Origin: Herbidospora daliensis
GTDB lineage: Bacteria; Actinomycetota; Actinomycetes; Streptosporangiales; Streptosporangiaceae
Direction of reading: 5' to 3'
NCBI RefSeq assembly: GCF_001570585.1
Contig: NZ_BBXF01000005.1
Location: forward strand, 124,001 to 188,000
Length of the DNA: 64,000 nt
In this document: positions 53,433 through 60,842 of the stretch, in pieces
Layout of the letters: each line of letters begins with the position of its first letter
Position numbering within the stretch: the stretch's first letter is position 1
Program-made: the position numbers and the translations under genes
The notes under the pieces: generated by a model
What the model was told of the DNA's origin: nothing
What the model saw: only the letters and a program-made list of their open reading frames with translations
The model's database searches: none

Positions 53433-54473
53433 ATGATGTCCGCGTTTGTCCCCGGCCTGGAGTTGTGCCGCGCCTACTACCACGATGTGCTGCGGCCCCT
53501 TCTGGACGACTGTTCCCATCCCGTTCCGCACAGCGCCGCGCTCATCGGGCCCGGCTCGGAGGTGCTCGGTTTCGACACCGCCCGCTCCGCCGACCACGAC
53601 TGGGGGCCGCGCGCGATCGTGTTCGTGCCCGCCGGCCGCGCCGAGGAGGTCCGTGACCGGGTCTGGCAGCGGCTGCCGGCCGAGTACGGCGGTTTCCCGA
53701 CGGCGTTCGGGTCCGACGTGCATCCGGTGCGGCCGGGCGTCACGGTCACCGAGTTCACGCCGTGGGCGCGGGACCTGCTCGGCTTCGACCCGCGTGACCC
53801 GATCGGCGTCGACGACTGGCTGGGGGCGCCGTGGCAGCGGCTGGCGGAGTTCACCGGCGGCGACGTCTTCCACGACGGGCTCGACGAGTTGTGCGCGGCC
53901 CGCCGGCGGCTGCGCTGGTACCCCGACGACGTGTGGCGGTATGTGCTGGCGTGCCAGTGGACCCGCATCGCGCAGGAGGAGGGTTTCCCCGGCCGCGCCG
54001 GGGAGGTGGGCGACGATCTGGGGTCGGTGCTGGCCACGGGGCGGATCGCCCGGGACCTGATGCGGCTGACGCTGCTGATGCGGCGGCGCTACCCGCCGTA
54101 CACCAAATGGCTCGGCAGCGCCTTCAACCGGCTGTCGGGGTCGGCCGAGCTCGGCGACGCCCTGTCGGGGGCGCTGCGGGAGGCGACCTGGCAGGGCCGC
54201 GAACACCATCTGTCGCGGGCCTACCGGCGGGTGGCCGCGCTGCACAACCGGCTGGCGCTGACCGCGCCGGTCGAACCGGGCACCCGGCCCTTCCACGACC
54301 GGCCGTTCCAGGTGATCGGCGGCCACCGGTTCGCCCGCGCGCTCATGGACGCCGTCACCGACCCCGCCGTCGCCCGCCTGGACCTGGTCGGCACCGTCGA
54401 CCAGGTCGCCGACAACACCGGCGCCCTCACCCACCCCCGCCGGGCCCGCAACCTCGCCGCGGCGGCCCGCTGA
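53433..54473 (+). CDS. DUF4037 nucleotidyltransferase-like protein
   Basis: A protein of about 346 residues with a degenerate nucleotidyltransferase-fold start (ALIGPGSEVLGFDTARSADH then DWGPRAIVF, with GS and Asp pairs) and the DUF4037 helical C-terminus (YPPYTKWLGSAFNRL). It resembles minimal or antibiotic-type nucleotidyltransferases, but no activity is established. GAGGG precedes paired ATGs at 53433 and 53436; ATG at 53418 is another option. It ends four bases before the convergent HAD gene. Confidence 0.85.
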   Translation: MMSAFVPGLELCRAYYHDVLRPLLDDCSHPVPHSAALIGPGSEVLGFDTARSADHDWGPRAIVFVPAGRAEEVRDRVWQRLPAEYGGFPTAFGSDVHPVRPGVTVTEFTPWARDLLGFDPRDPIGVDDWLGAPWQRLAEFTGGDVFHDGLDELCAARRRLRWYPDDVWRYVLACQWTRIAQEEGFPGRAGEVGDDLGSVLATGRIARDLMRLTLLMRRRYPPYTKWLGSAFNRLSGSAELGDALSGALREATWQGREHHLSRAYRRVAALHNRLALTAPVEPGTRPFHDRPFQVIGGHRFARALMDAVTDPAVARLDLVGTVDQVADNTGALTHPRRARNLAAAAR

Positions 54474-54477
54474 ACCC

Positions 54478-55200
54478 TCAGACCAGGGCCAGGGGGCGGA
54501 CCGACGCCAGCGTCGGCAGCAGCGCCGGGAGGTCGGACAGGGTGCGGATCGCCGGGACGCCCGCCGGGGGAGGGGCCGACCCGTAGCGGTCGAGCCACAC
54601 GCCGTGCATGCCCGCCCGGGTCGGCCCGATGGCGTCGAGGTTCAGGTTGTCGCCCACCAGCACCACCTCGGCCGGGTGCAGGCCCAGCTTGGCCGCGGCG
54701 GCGGTGTAGACCTCGGCGGCGGGTTTGAAGTTCCCGCCCAGCGCGTCGGGGGTGAGCACCGGGTCGAGCCGGTCGAGCAGGCCCAGCCGCCGCAGCTTCG
54801 CCTCCTGCTGCACCGGCTGCCCGTTGGTCAGCACCCCGAGCGTCAGGCCGGTGCCCGCCAGCCTCCCGATGAGGGGCGCGGCGTCGGGGAAGGCCGTCCA
54901 GGCGCGTTCGTACAGGTCGAGGAACTGCGCGTAGGCGCCGTCGAGGTCGGCGGGGACCCGCACGCCCATGCGGCGGCAGTAGTCGCGCAGCCGGCGGCGG
55001 CGCTGTTCGCCGAAGGAGCATTCGCCCCGGTGCCAGGCCGGGAGGTGGACGTCCTCCAGCCGCAGCCACAACCCCGGCCCCTCGGCCAGCAGCGGATGGA
55101 ACGGGGACCGTTCGGCCGTCCACGCCGTCACCGCGTGCGCGACCGCCGCACGATGATCGAACAGCGTCTCGTCCAGGTCGAAGAGAATGGCCCTGATCAT
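54478..55200 (-). CDS. HAD-family hydrolase
   Basis: A 240-residue phosphatase-like enzyme: motif I FDLDETLFDH with the Asp nucleophile, motif II LGVLTNGQP, motif III Lys in GGNFKPAAEVYTAAAAKLGL and motif IV VLVGDNLNLDAIGPTRAGMH. An alpha-helical cap (about residues 20-95) is the C1 type of YjjG/haloacid dehalogenase-like enzymes, so a nucleotide or sugar phosphate is likely. ATG at 55200 is preferred because GGAGG lies nine bases upstream, whereas ATG at 55209 directly abuts it. Confidence 0.92.
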   Translation of the reverse strand: MIRAILFDLDETLFDHRAAVAHAVTAWTAERSPFHPLLAEGPGLWLRLEDVHLPAWHRGECSFGEQRRRRLRDYCRRMGVRVPADLDGAYAQFLDLYERAWTAFPDAAPLIGRLAGTGLTLGVLTNGQPVQQEAKLRRLGLLDRLDPVLTPDALGGNFKPAAEVYTAAAAKLGLHPAEVVLVGDNLNLDAIGPTRAGMHGVWLDRYGSAPPPAGVPAIRTLSDLPALLPTLASVRPLALV

Positions 55201-55337
55201 GCCGCCCATCCTCCGGAACCCCGATTACAACGGCGTTTCCACGACGTGAAAGGGGAAACCGGGCTTACCCACAGCCAGTCACGCCCATCATGACAAAGAT
55301 CACGGGCGGCCGTGGGCAAACCGGCGACAAAAGGGGC

Positions 55338-56114
55338 CTAGCGGGCGTTGGCCGTGATCGAGTCGCGGATGTAGACCGCCAGCCCCTCGGCCACCTCCTC
55401 GTAGTTGCGGGCGAACCGCTCGTCGGCCACGTACATCTCCCCGAGACCCACGTGGATCTCCGGCGTGCATTCGTAGAACCAGCGGCTGATGTGGGCCCGG
55501 TGGCGTTCGGCCACCTCCGTCGCCTCGGGCGAATCAGCCGGCGTCCCGCCCGCGAACAGGGCGTGCCAGTCGTGCACGAGCCCGGCCGCCTCGGCCTTGA
55601 TCTGTTCCCAGTCGGCCTTGGTGTAGGAGGAGGTCCGCCGGCGGCTCTCCGTCCACGCCGACGTGCCGCCCCAGCGGTTCTCGGCCTCCTCGGCGTGGTC
55701 TTCGGGCCGGAACTCGCCGAACACCTCGTAACGCTCCTCGGGCGTCAACGACACTCCCATTCTCGCCGCCTCCATCGCGGTCTCCACGGACACCACCAGC
55801 GCCTCGAGCCGGGAGATGCGCCGCCGCAGCAGCTCGTGCTGACGCCGCAGATGCGTCTGCGCGTCGGCCCCCGGGTCGTCGAGGATCGTGGTGATCTCCT
55901 CCAGGGGGAACCCCAGCTCCCGGTAGAACAGCACCTGCTGCAGCCGGTCGAGATCGGGCTCGGCGTAGCGCCGGTAGCCGGCGGCCGTGCGTTCGCTCGG
56001 CGACAGCAGGCCGATCTCGTCGTAGTGGTGCAGCGTGCGGACGGTCACGCCCGCGAACGCCGCCACCTGGCCCACCGAATATGCCGCCACCTGGCCCACC
56101 GAATATCCCGCCAT
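55338..56114 (-). CDS. TipAL-like MerR-family regulator
   Basis: A 258-residue regulator with an N-terminal MerR HTH (FAGVTVRTLHHYDEIGLLSP, then RTAAGYRRYAEPDLDRLQQV), a coiled-coil helix and a C-terminal TipAS-type domain (residues about 120-258, with WTESRRRTSSYTKADWEQIK). TipA proteins recognise thiopeptide antibiotics and activate their own promoter. ATG at 56114 has a strong AAGGAGG site. The N-terminus carries an 8-residue tandem duplication (YSVGQVAA twice) from a 24-bp DNA repeat. A MerR box upstream is repeated before the DUF2268 gene. Confidence 0.9.
   Translation of the reverse strand: MAGYSVGQVAAYSVGQVAAFAGVTVRTLHHYDEIGLLSPSERTAAGYRRYAEPDLDRLQQVLFYRELGFPLEEITTILDDPGADAQTHLRRQHELLRRRISRLEALVVSVETAMEAARMGVSLTPEERYEVFGEFRPEDHAEEAENRWGGTSAWTESRRRTSSYTKADWEQIKAEAAGLVHDWHALFAGGTPADSPEATEVAERHRAHISRWFYECTPEIHVGLGEMYVADERFARNYEEVAEGLAVYIRDSITANAR
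56059..56106. repeat. 24-bp perfect tandem duplication in the TipAL-like gene
   Basis: Two identical 24-bp copies (56059-56082 and 56083-56106) encode YSVGQVAA twice at the N-terminus of the MerR regulator. Without the duplication the protein would begin MAGYSVGQVAAFAGVTVRTL, the normal family form. Identity at every base shows it is recent. Confidence 0.95.
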
Positions 56115-56157
56115 GATTCCCCCTCCTTCCTTCTGACGCGACTCAGCCTGGGGCCTG

Positions 56158-56176
56158 CCGTTACGTGAGAGTCAAG
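56158..56176 (-). promoter_or_regulatory. MerR-type promoter/operator before the TipAL-like gene
   Basis: CTTGACTCTCACGTAACGG, read on the minus strand, lies 44-62 bases upstream of the regulator start. It has a -35-like TTGACT and the TCACGTAACGG core. It matches the site at 38833-38851 in 17 of 19 positions. The expected use is autoactivation, as known for TipA. Confidence 0.65.
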
Positions 56177-56202
56177 CCTTATACGGCCTTCTACCGCCCG
56201 CC

Positions 56203-57216
56203 CTAGACACCCGTATCGTGCACGAGCGGATGGGCGCGCATCGCCGCCTCCAGCTCGCCCGGCAGCTCGTCGCGGTAGCGGCCCAGCGTGCTCAGGTCGC
56301 CGTGGCCCAGCACCCGCCGCACCGCGTCCATGTCGGTCCCGCCCGCCAGCAGATGCGTCGCGGTGGTGTGGCGCAGCCCGTGAGGGGTCACCGAGCGGCG
56401 CCGCTCGGGATCGACCCGCGCCTGGACCCGGTCGATCACGCCCTGCACGTCGCCGCGCGCCAGCCGCCGCCCCCGCCACGACAACAACAACGCCTTCTCC
56501 TCCCCGGTGCGGACCTCCAGGTAGGCGGCCAGGGCGTGGGCCACCAGGCGGGGGAGCGGCACGTCACGCGTCTTGCCGCCCTTGCCGAAGATCCGCCAGT
56601 AGCGTTCGCCGTCGTTGGTGTAGAAATCCTCCACGTTCGCCCGCACCAGCTCCGACACGCGCGGCCCCACCATCGTCAGCAGCAGCACGATCAGCGCGTC
56701 ACGCACCTCGGTCCGCTGGTCGCGCCGCCCCCGCCCCTCCTCACCCGCCTCCGGGGCCGCCGCGGCGCCGATCAGGCCCTGCGCCTGCTCGCGCGTCAGC
56801 GCCCGCCGCTCGGCCCGCAGCCCGCCCCGCTCGCGCGCCACCACCGTCGCGGCCGCCATCGGGTTCAGCTGCACCCACCCGGCCAGCGCCGCGTGCTTGA
56901 ACAGCGCCGACACCGACCGCCGGAACCGCGCCTGCGAGGCCGCGCTCTGCAGCTCCCCGGAGGCGGTCTTGCGCCGTTCGTCGGGTTTGCGGGCGAAGGC
57001 CAGCAGCACCGCGTCGACGTCGTCGCCCGACAGGTCGTCGAGCACCCCCGACAACCGGCAGGCCGCCGACAGCCGCACGAAGGTCTGCACATCACGCGCG
57101 TACACCTCCGCCGTCGCGCGCGACAACCCGCCCGTCACCACCTTGGCGCGGACCAGCTCCACATAACGATCCGCCGCCTCTTCCACCGACAACCGATTCA
57201 GCTCCGCCGGACGCAT
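56203..57216 (-). CDS. XerC/D-like tyrosine recombinase
   Basis: A 337-residue site-specific recombinase. The N-terminal SAM-like DNA-binding part (about 1-125) is followed by the catalytic domain with all six residues: Arg in TMVGPRVSELVRAN, Lys in FGKGGKTRDVPLP, HxxR in TPHGLRHTTATHLL, His in RVLGHGDLSTL and the nucleophile Tyr in GRYRDELPGE. There are no phage, transfer or excisionase genes nearby and no obvious attachment site or tRNA. It may be a chromosomal dimer-resolution paralogue or the remnant of an integrated element. The long Gly/Arg-rich insert AAAAPEAGEEGRGRRDQRTE after the core-binding domain is unusual. Confidence 0.92.
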   Translation of the reverse strand: MRPAELNRLSVEEAADRYVELVRAKVVTGGLSRATAEVYARDVQTFVRLSAACRLSGVLDDLSGDDVDAVLLAFARKPDERRKTASGELQSAASQARFRRSVSALFKHAALAGWVQLNPMAAATVVARERGGLRAERRALTREQAQGLIGAAAAPEAGEEGRGRRDQRTEVRDALIVLLLTMVGPRVSELVRANVEDFYTNDGERYWRIFGKGGKTRDVPLPRLVAHALAAYLEVRTGEEKALLLSWRGRRLARGDVQGVIDRVQARVDPERRRSVTPHGLRHTTATHLLAGGTDMDAVRRVLGHGDLSTLGRYRDELPGELEAAMRAHPLVHDTGV

Positions 57217-57274
57217 GACCCCAGACCCTAACCCCCGCCACCGACAATCCCAGCTCAGTGGCATGATCGATAAC

Positions 57275-57760
57275 ATGACATATCCGGAACCGCGCTACCT
57301 GGGGGACACCGGGGAGATCACCGCCACCTACCTCCCGCACGGCGCCCCGCCCGACATCGCCTACGCCAACGGCGGCAGCTGCACCTACCTGGCGACCGGC
57401 GCGACCACCGACGGCAAGTTCGGCCTCTACCGCTGGGACATGGGCGCCAAACCCAGCGGCCCCGCCCCGCACTTCCACCGCAGCCTCACCGAATCGTTCT
57501 TCATCCTCACCGGCACCGTCCGCATCTACAACGGGCAGGAATGGATCACCACCGTGCCCGGCGACTTCGTGCACGTCCCGGAGGGCGGCGTCCACGGCTT
57601 CCGCAACGAATCCGGCGAACCGGCCAGCCTGCTGCTGATCTTCTCGCCCGGGGCGCCCCGCGAGGCCTACTTCGAGGGCATCGCCGAATGGGCCGCCTCC
57701 GGCCGCACCGACCAGGAGTTCTTCGTCCGCCACGACACCTTCTGGGTCGACGAGAAATAG
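57275..57760 (+). CDS. Cupin-domain protein
   Basis: A 161-residue single cupin: PHFHRSLTESFFILTGTVRI (cupin motif 1 with His, His and Glu) and GDFVHVPEGGVHGFRNESGE (motif 2 with His). Metal ligands are complete, so a mononuclear metalloenzyme or binder is likely; the function of this actinobacterial group is unknown. ATG at 57275 is used because the conserved start is TYPEPRYLG; ATG at 57263 is an alternative. It converges on a small hypothetical gene three bases after its stop. Confidence 0.85.
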   Translation: MTYPEPRYLGDTGEITATYLPHGAPPDIAYANGGSCTYLATGATTDGKFGLYRWDMGAKPSGPAPHFHRSLTESFFILTGTVRIYNGQEWITTVPGDFVHVPEGGVHGFRNESGEPASLLLIFSPGAPREAYFEGIAEWAASGRTDQEFFVRHDTFWVDEK

Positions 57761-57763
57761 CCG

Positions 57764-57967
57764 TCAGCCGCGCGCGTAGCGGCGCATCGACTCCAGGCCC
57801 GACACGCCGTAGACCTCCTCGACCGCGTTCGCGAGCAGATGACAGGCGCGGAACCGGTCGAGCGGGGTCAGGCCCAGCCCCGTCAGGTGCAGGTAGGTGT
57901 AGTTGAGCACCACCCGGTAGCGCAGGAAGTCGGGGCGGGTGAACATGTCGCGCTCGCCCTCAGGCAC
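57764..57967 (-). CDS. Small hypothetical protein
   Basis: A 67-residue unrecognised protein, MPEGERDMFTRPDFLRYRVV onward, with a helical, amphipathic body (LDRFRACHLLANAVEEVYGV) and no signal peptide. Codon use looks coding. It sits tightly between the cupin stop and the ArsR promoter region, divergent from the ArsR-SRPBCC pair, so it may share their regulation. A second in-frame ATG gives a 60-residue form. Function unknown. Confidence 0.55.
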   Translation of the reverse strand: MPEGERDMFTRPDFLRYRVVLNYTYLHLTGLGLTPLDRFRACHLLANAVEEVYGVSGLESMRRYARG

Positions 57968-57988
57968 GGCACCGATATATCAGCCTTT

Positions 57989-58021
57989 ACTTATATAAGT
58001 GCAGAACGGTACGATAACCGT
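57989..58021. promoter_or_regulatory. ArsR-type operator palindromes
   Basis: The perfect 12-bp palindrome ACTTATATAAGT (57989-58000) is followed by ACGGT / ACCGT arms 6 bases apart (58006-58010 and 58017-58021), just before the ArsR start. The AT-rich core stands out from the background. Position and symmetry suit an autorepressed ArsR promoter. Confidence 0.6.
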
Positions 58022-58022
58022 C

Positions 58023-58376
58023 GTGCACGCGTTCGACATCCTCGGCGACCCCGTGCGCCGCCGCATCCTGGAACTCCTCGCCGACGGCGAACAGACCTCC
58101 GGAGCCATCACCGACGTCATCCGCGCCGAATTCGCCATCTCCCAACCGGCCGTCTCCCAGCATCTGCGCGTCCTGCGCGACAGCGGATTCGCCACGGTGC
58201 GCGCCGAAGGCGCCCGCCGCTTCTACACCGTCGAGCCTGCGCCACTCCGCGAGATCGACACATGGCTCGACCGGTTCCGCGGATCCTGGGAACACCGCCT
58301 CGACGCCCTGAGCACCGAACTCGCCCGAGGCAGACGCACCCGCCCCGCCGGCGGCCCACCACCCACACAGGAATGA
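58023..58376 (+). CDS. ArsR-family transcriptional regulator
   Basis: A 117-residue winged-helix repressor: AFDILGDPVRRRILELLADG, AISQPAVSQHLRVLRDSGFA, VRAEGARRFYTVEPAPLREI. It lacks the cysteine metal site of true arsenic sensors and belongs to the group paired with SRPBCC/AHSA1 proteins. GTG at 58023 fits the conserved domain start; GTG at 57999 would place the start inside the palindrome. The SRPBCC gene begins one base after its stop. Confidence 0.9.
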   Translation: MHAFDILGDPVRRRILELLADGEQTSGAITDVIRAEFAISQPAVSQHLRVLRDSGFATVRAEGARRFYTVEPAPLREIDTWLDRFRGSWEHRLDALSTELARGRRTRPAGGPPPTQE

Positions 58377-58377
58377 C

Positions 58378-58944
58378 ATGAAAGACGTACTCGACGAACT
58401 GGCCGCCGTGCACCGCACGATGGGCAACGGCACCGTGCCCGCCGGCGACGCCTACACCGTGGAACTACGACGCCGCTACGACGCCGACATCCACGACGTC
58501 TGGGACGCCATCACCAACCCCGAACGCCTACGCCGCTGGCTCAACACGATCACCGGCGACCTCCGGCCCGGCGGAAAGTTCCACCTCGACAGCGGCGAAC
58601 ACGGCGACATCCTCCAGTGCGAACCACCACACCTGCTCAAGGTCTCCTGGCTCTACGGACCCGACGCCTGGCCCGGCACCAGCGAAGTACACGTGCGCCT
58701 GACCCCGGGACCCACCGGCGACACCGAACTCGAACTCATCCACGCAGCGGTCATGGGGGAGCCCTCCTTCCCCGTCTACGGCCCCGGCGCCGGCGGCGTC
58801 GGCTGGGACCTGGCCCTGCTCACCCTCGCCCGCTTCCTCACCGACGACGAGCGGCATCCTGATGAAGCTGGTCGGACAACTGATGCCCGGCGCCTTCCGC
58901 AAACAGTCGCTCCAGCACATGCAGGACTTCAAGGCGTTTGCTGA
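58378..58944 (+). CDS. SRPBCC (AHSA1-like) protein with fused foreign 3' end
   Basis: A 188-residue frame. Residues 1-159 are a normal AHSA1-type START-like domain (LRRRYDADIHDVWDAITNPE, LRRWLNTITGDLRPGGKFHL, LLKVSWLYGPDAWPGTSEVH) of the sort co-operonic with ArsR regulators. After FLTDDER the sequence departs from the family and ends DEAGRTTDARRLPQTVAPAH before the stop. The DNA there, read in the next frame, encodes the tail of a different SRPBCC protein, so a deletion has joined two paralogues. The N-terminal part may still fold, but the usual C-terminal helix is lost. Confidence 0.75.
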   Translation: MKDVLDELAAVHRTMGNGTVPAGDAYTVELRRRYDADIHDVWDAITNPERLRRWLNTITGDLRPGGKFHLDSGEHGDILQCEPPHLLKVSWLYGPDAWPGTSEVHVRLTPGPTGDTELELIHAAVMGEPSFPVYGPGAGGVGWDLALLTLARFLTDDERHPDEAGRTTDARRLPQTVAPAHAGLQGVC

Positions 58945-58978
58945 GCAGGGAAAAGACGTCCGCGAGGCGACGAACTGA
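58856..58978 (+). pseudogene. 3' remnant of a second SRPBCC gene
   Basis: Forty residues in the frame one base off from the upstream gene, beginning ILMKLVGQLMPGAFRKQSLQ and ending KAFAEQGKDVREATN, then a stop. This is the ending typical of a different SRPBCC subgroup, which closes with an amphipathic helix of this pattern. No start or domain core is present. Confidence 0.6.
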
Positions 58979-59536
58979 GATGCCGTCACCACGACTCCCG
59001 GCGACACCATCGACCGCACCGGGTTGTGGATGCAGCCGCCGGGCCTTCTCATGAGCATTGACGGTCACATGGGTGAGCAGAGCCAGACGCCCCCCTGGCA
59101 TAGACGGCGAGGTTGGGAGAACGTCTCTCGGCGTTGAGAAGCCATAGGGGAAGCCCGGTAGATGAGCTTGGCGCCCACGTCGATCTGGCCGGTTTTCGCC
59201 ATGGGGCGTGTGGATGGCCTGCGGATCTTCCGGTGGGTGGCGGTCCCGGTGAACACGAGCGTGGAGCTCCTGTTCGACGACCGCCGTCGGAGCCGCTGGC
59301 GGATGACTGTTCGTGATGCTCGACCGATGTGGGGCCCGGCGTGACACCAAGACCGACCTGGTGAAGGCGCTGCAGCGTGCTCTTCCCGGCGCCCGACGGG
59401 TCGGTCAGGATCACCAACGATCCCGGCGGAGACCCGATGGAGCCCGCCGCCAATTGCGCGACGTCAGGAGGTCGCGGGCCGGCATCGCGACCCGCGACGT
59501 GCGGCTCACGAAGCAGCCCGTGGTGCTCCTTTGACC
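58979..59536. other. No intact gene; decayed DNA
   Basis: About 560 bp between the SRPBCC remnant and an orphan palindrome, with no frame that shows a recognisable domain and good codon use. The only protein-like trace, on the minus strand near 59380-59440, reads VILTDPSGAGKSTLQRLHQV, a P-loop-like string of uncertain origin and without a surrounding domain. It looks like relic DNA next to two deletion scars. Confidence 0.5.
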
Positions 59537-59583
59537 GATGTCTTATACCAAACAGAATTCACCTTCTGTACGGTATAGACATC
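59537..59583. promoter_or_regulatory. Large composite palindrome without an adjacent regulator gene
   Basis: Outer arms at 59537-59549 (GATGTC-T-TATACC) and 59572-59583 (GGTATAGACATC) match apart from one extra T. Inner arms ACAGAA and TTCTGT are 6 bases apart. GGTATA half-sites with such symmetry are typical of TetR operators. No start codon lies close downstream; it abuts the 3' end of the L7/L12-like gene and faces the decayed stretch, so it looks like an orphan operator or an unusual terminator. Confidence 0.5.
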
Positions 59584-59603
59584 TTTGCCCGATAAAGGGG
59601 TTT

Positions 59604-60053
59604 TCAGATGAGGCCGACGAACGCCTCGGCCTGTTCCTGGTTCATGCCGGTCTCGCCGCGCACCAGGAAGATCGCCTGCTCGGTCCGCCCGGCCTCCTTG
59701 AGCTCGCGGACCCGCCCGGCCAGGTCGGGCCCGGTCTGGAGGGCGCGTTCGGTGCTGGTGGGGAGGTAGCGGCCGGCGATGATCGATTCGGTGACGAATT
59801 TGGCGTCGCGGAGCCCGAGGCCGGTTTCCTGCCGGACGAGTTTGATCGCTTCCAGGACGCGTCCCTCGGCGCCGAGGTCGCGGACGCGGTCGCGGATGGG
59901 TTCGGCGATCTGCGGGATGACGCCGGGCGCCCAGTAGGCGACTTGGGCGCGGGGTCGTCCGCCGGCGGCTCTGACAGCGAGCAGGACGATGCCGGCGATG
60001 ATGCCGAGGAGGATCAGCAGGACGAGGATTTCGGTGGGTCCGACGTTGCCCAT
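59604..60053 (-). CDS. Membrane-anchored protein with two L7/L12 C-terminal-like motifs
   Basis: A 149-residue protein with an N-terminal membrane helix (about residues 8-28, ILVLLILLGIIAGIVLLAV) and a cytosolic tail. Two segments resemble the C-terminal helix-turn-helix of ribosomal protein L7/L12: GRVLEAIKLVRQETGLGLRD then AKFVTE near 84, and GRTEQAIFLVRGETGMNQEQ then AEAFV near the end. In L7/L12 this surface recruits translation GTPases. The tandem pattern in a membrane anchor is seen in some actinobacterial proteins of unknown role. A perfect AT-rich palindrome lies 33 bases upstream. Confidence 0.75.
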   Translation of the reverse strand: MGNVGPTEILVLLILLGIIAGIVLLAVRAAGGRPRAQVAYWAPGVIPQIAEPIRDRVRDLGAEGRVLEAIKLVRQETGLGLRDAKFVTESIIAGRYLPTSTERALQTGPDLAGRVRELKEAGRTEQAIFLVRGETGMNQEQAEAFVGLI

Positions 60054-60085
60054 GACGGTGATCTTACGACGCCTTTGCCTGCTCG

Positions 60086-60099
60086 ATAATGAACATTAT
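60086..60099. promoter_or_regulatory. AT-rich palindrome upstream of the L7/L12-like gene
   Basis: ATAATGAACATTAT is a perfect palindrome of 6-bp arms around AA, 33 bases upstream of the gene start on the minus strand. It is a likely operator, possibly of the MarR/PadR type, and includes a plausible -10 region. Confidence 0.45.
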
Positions 60100-60472
60100 G
60101 TCAAGTTAGCTGGTGGAGGTGAAAGGTTCAGCCCGCCGGGCGGCGCGGGTGGGCGCGGTTGTGCTGGTCGTGGTGCGTTTCGGTCGGGTCGTGAGCGGGT
60201 CTCGGGATTGACCGTGGCGGGCGGCGAAGGTGAACATCGCCGTTCGTCCGGCTTTCGGCGGGCATGACGTGTCGGCGGGATGGGTGGCGCTGGTTTTCGG
60301 GTGGTCGGTCGCGGCGGTGTCGACCACCTTGTCCGGGGTCGCTGGTGGTGACGGCCGCGCGGGTTACGGCGGTGACCCGCGCGCGGCTGTCCCCCGTCGC
60401 CTGCCGGTGCCGGTACGTGGTGAGGGGCCCTCTTTCCCGTGGTTGGGTGGGGGGCTCCTCCACGTTCAGGCT

Positions 60473-60572
60473 CTTTTTCCGTTACGGCTCCCGCCGGGCC
60501 GGCCCCGCCCGCCGCGTGCGGCGGCGGGGTGCGCGGCGGCAACCGGCCGTGCTGGTGCCGCGCCGTCACGGG
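60473..60572 (+). repeat. Dispersed GC-rich repeat, copy B
   Basis: The copy begins CTTTTTCCGTTACGGCTCC, continues GGGCCGGC, a strong hairpin at 60503-60529 (GC-only arms with one bulge), then GCGGCGGCAACCGGCCGT and CTGGT to GCCGTCACG. It aligns along its whole length with copy C on the other strand (60843-60950). Similarity may extend to the GAGCGACCG at about 60591. Confidence 0.75.
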
Positions 60573-60842
60573 TCATGGGCGGCCTATCGCCGAGCGACCG
60601 TGATCTCCTCCGCATCGCATGCTTCGGCCGGGCTCAAGGCCGAAGGCGCGTCTGCGCTGTTTGATCTCGGAATCCCCTGGCCTGAGGATTCCTGCGTGCC
60701 GCCGGCTGCTTTGACAGCGGCTTGCGGCGCGTTGATGGCGCGTCCCCTTCCTGTCCTGCCTTGGCCGTCAACCTCCGGCGCTTGTGAAGCGATTGGCGGG
60801 GAAACGTCTCGGCCCTCGCTCCCCCCGGTGAGTTCGGTCGCT

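Noticed and set aside
55270-55280. DnaA-box-like TTACCCACA near the HAD/MerR intergenic region
   Set aside because: A single imperfect copy with no cluster of boxes or dnaA/dnaN genes nearby; not an origin.
56203-57216. Mobile element or prophage around the tyrosine recombinase
   Set aside because: No excisionase, phage, transfer or tRNA sequences and no flanking direct repeats were seen; neighbours look chromosomal.
59049-59453. P-loop ATPase gene on the minus strand
   Set aside because: A single GAGKST string without Walker B or any surrounding domain; too little to call a gene.
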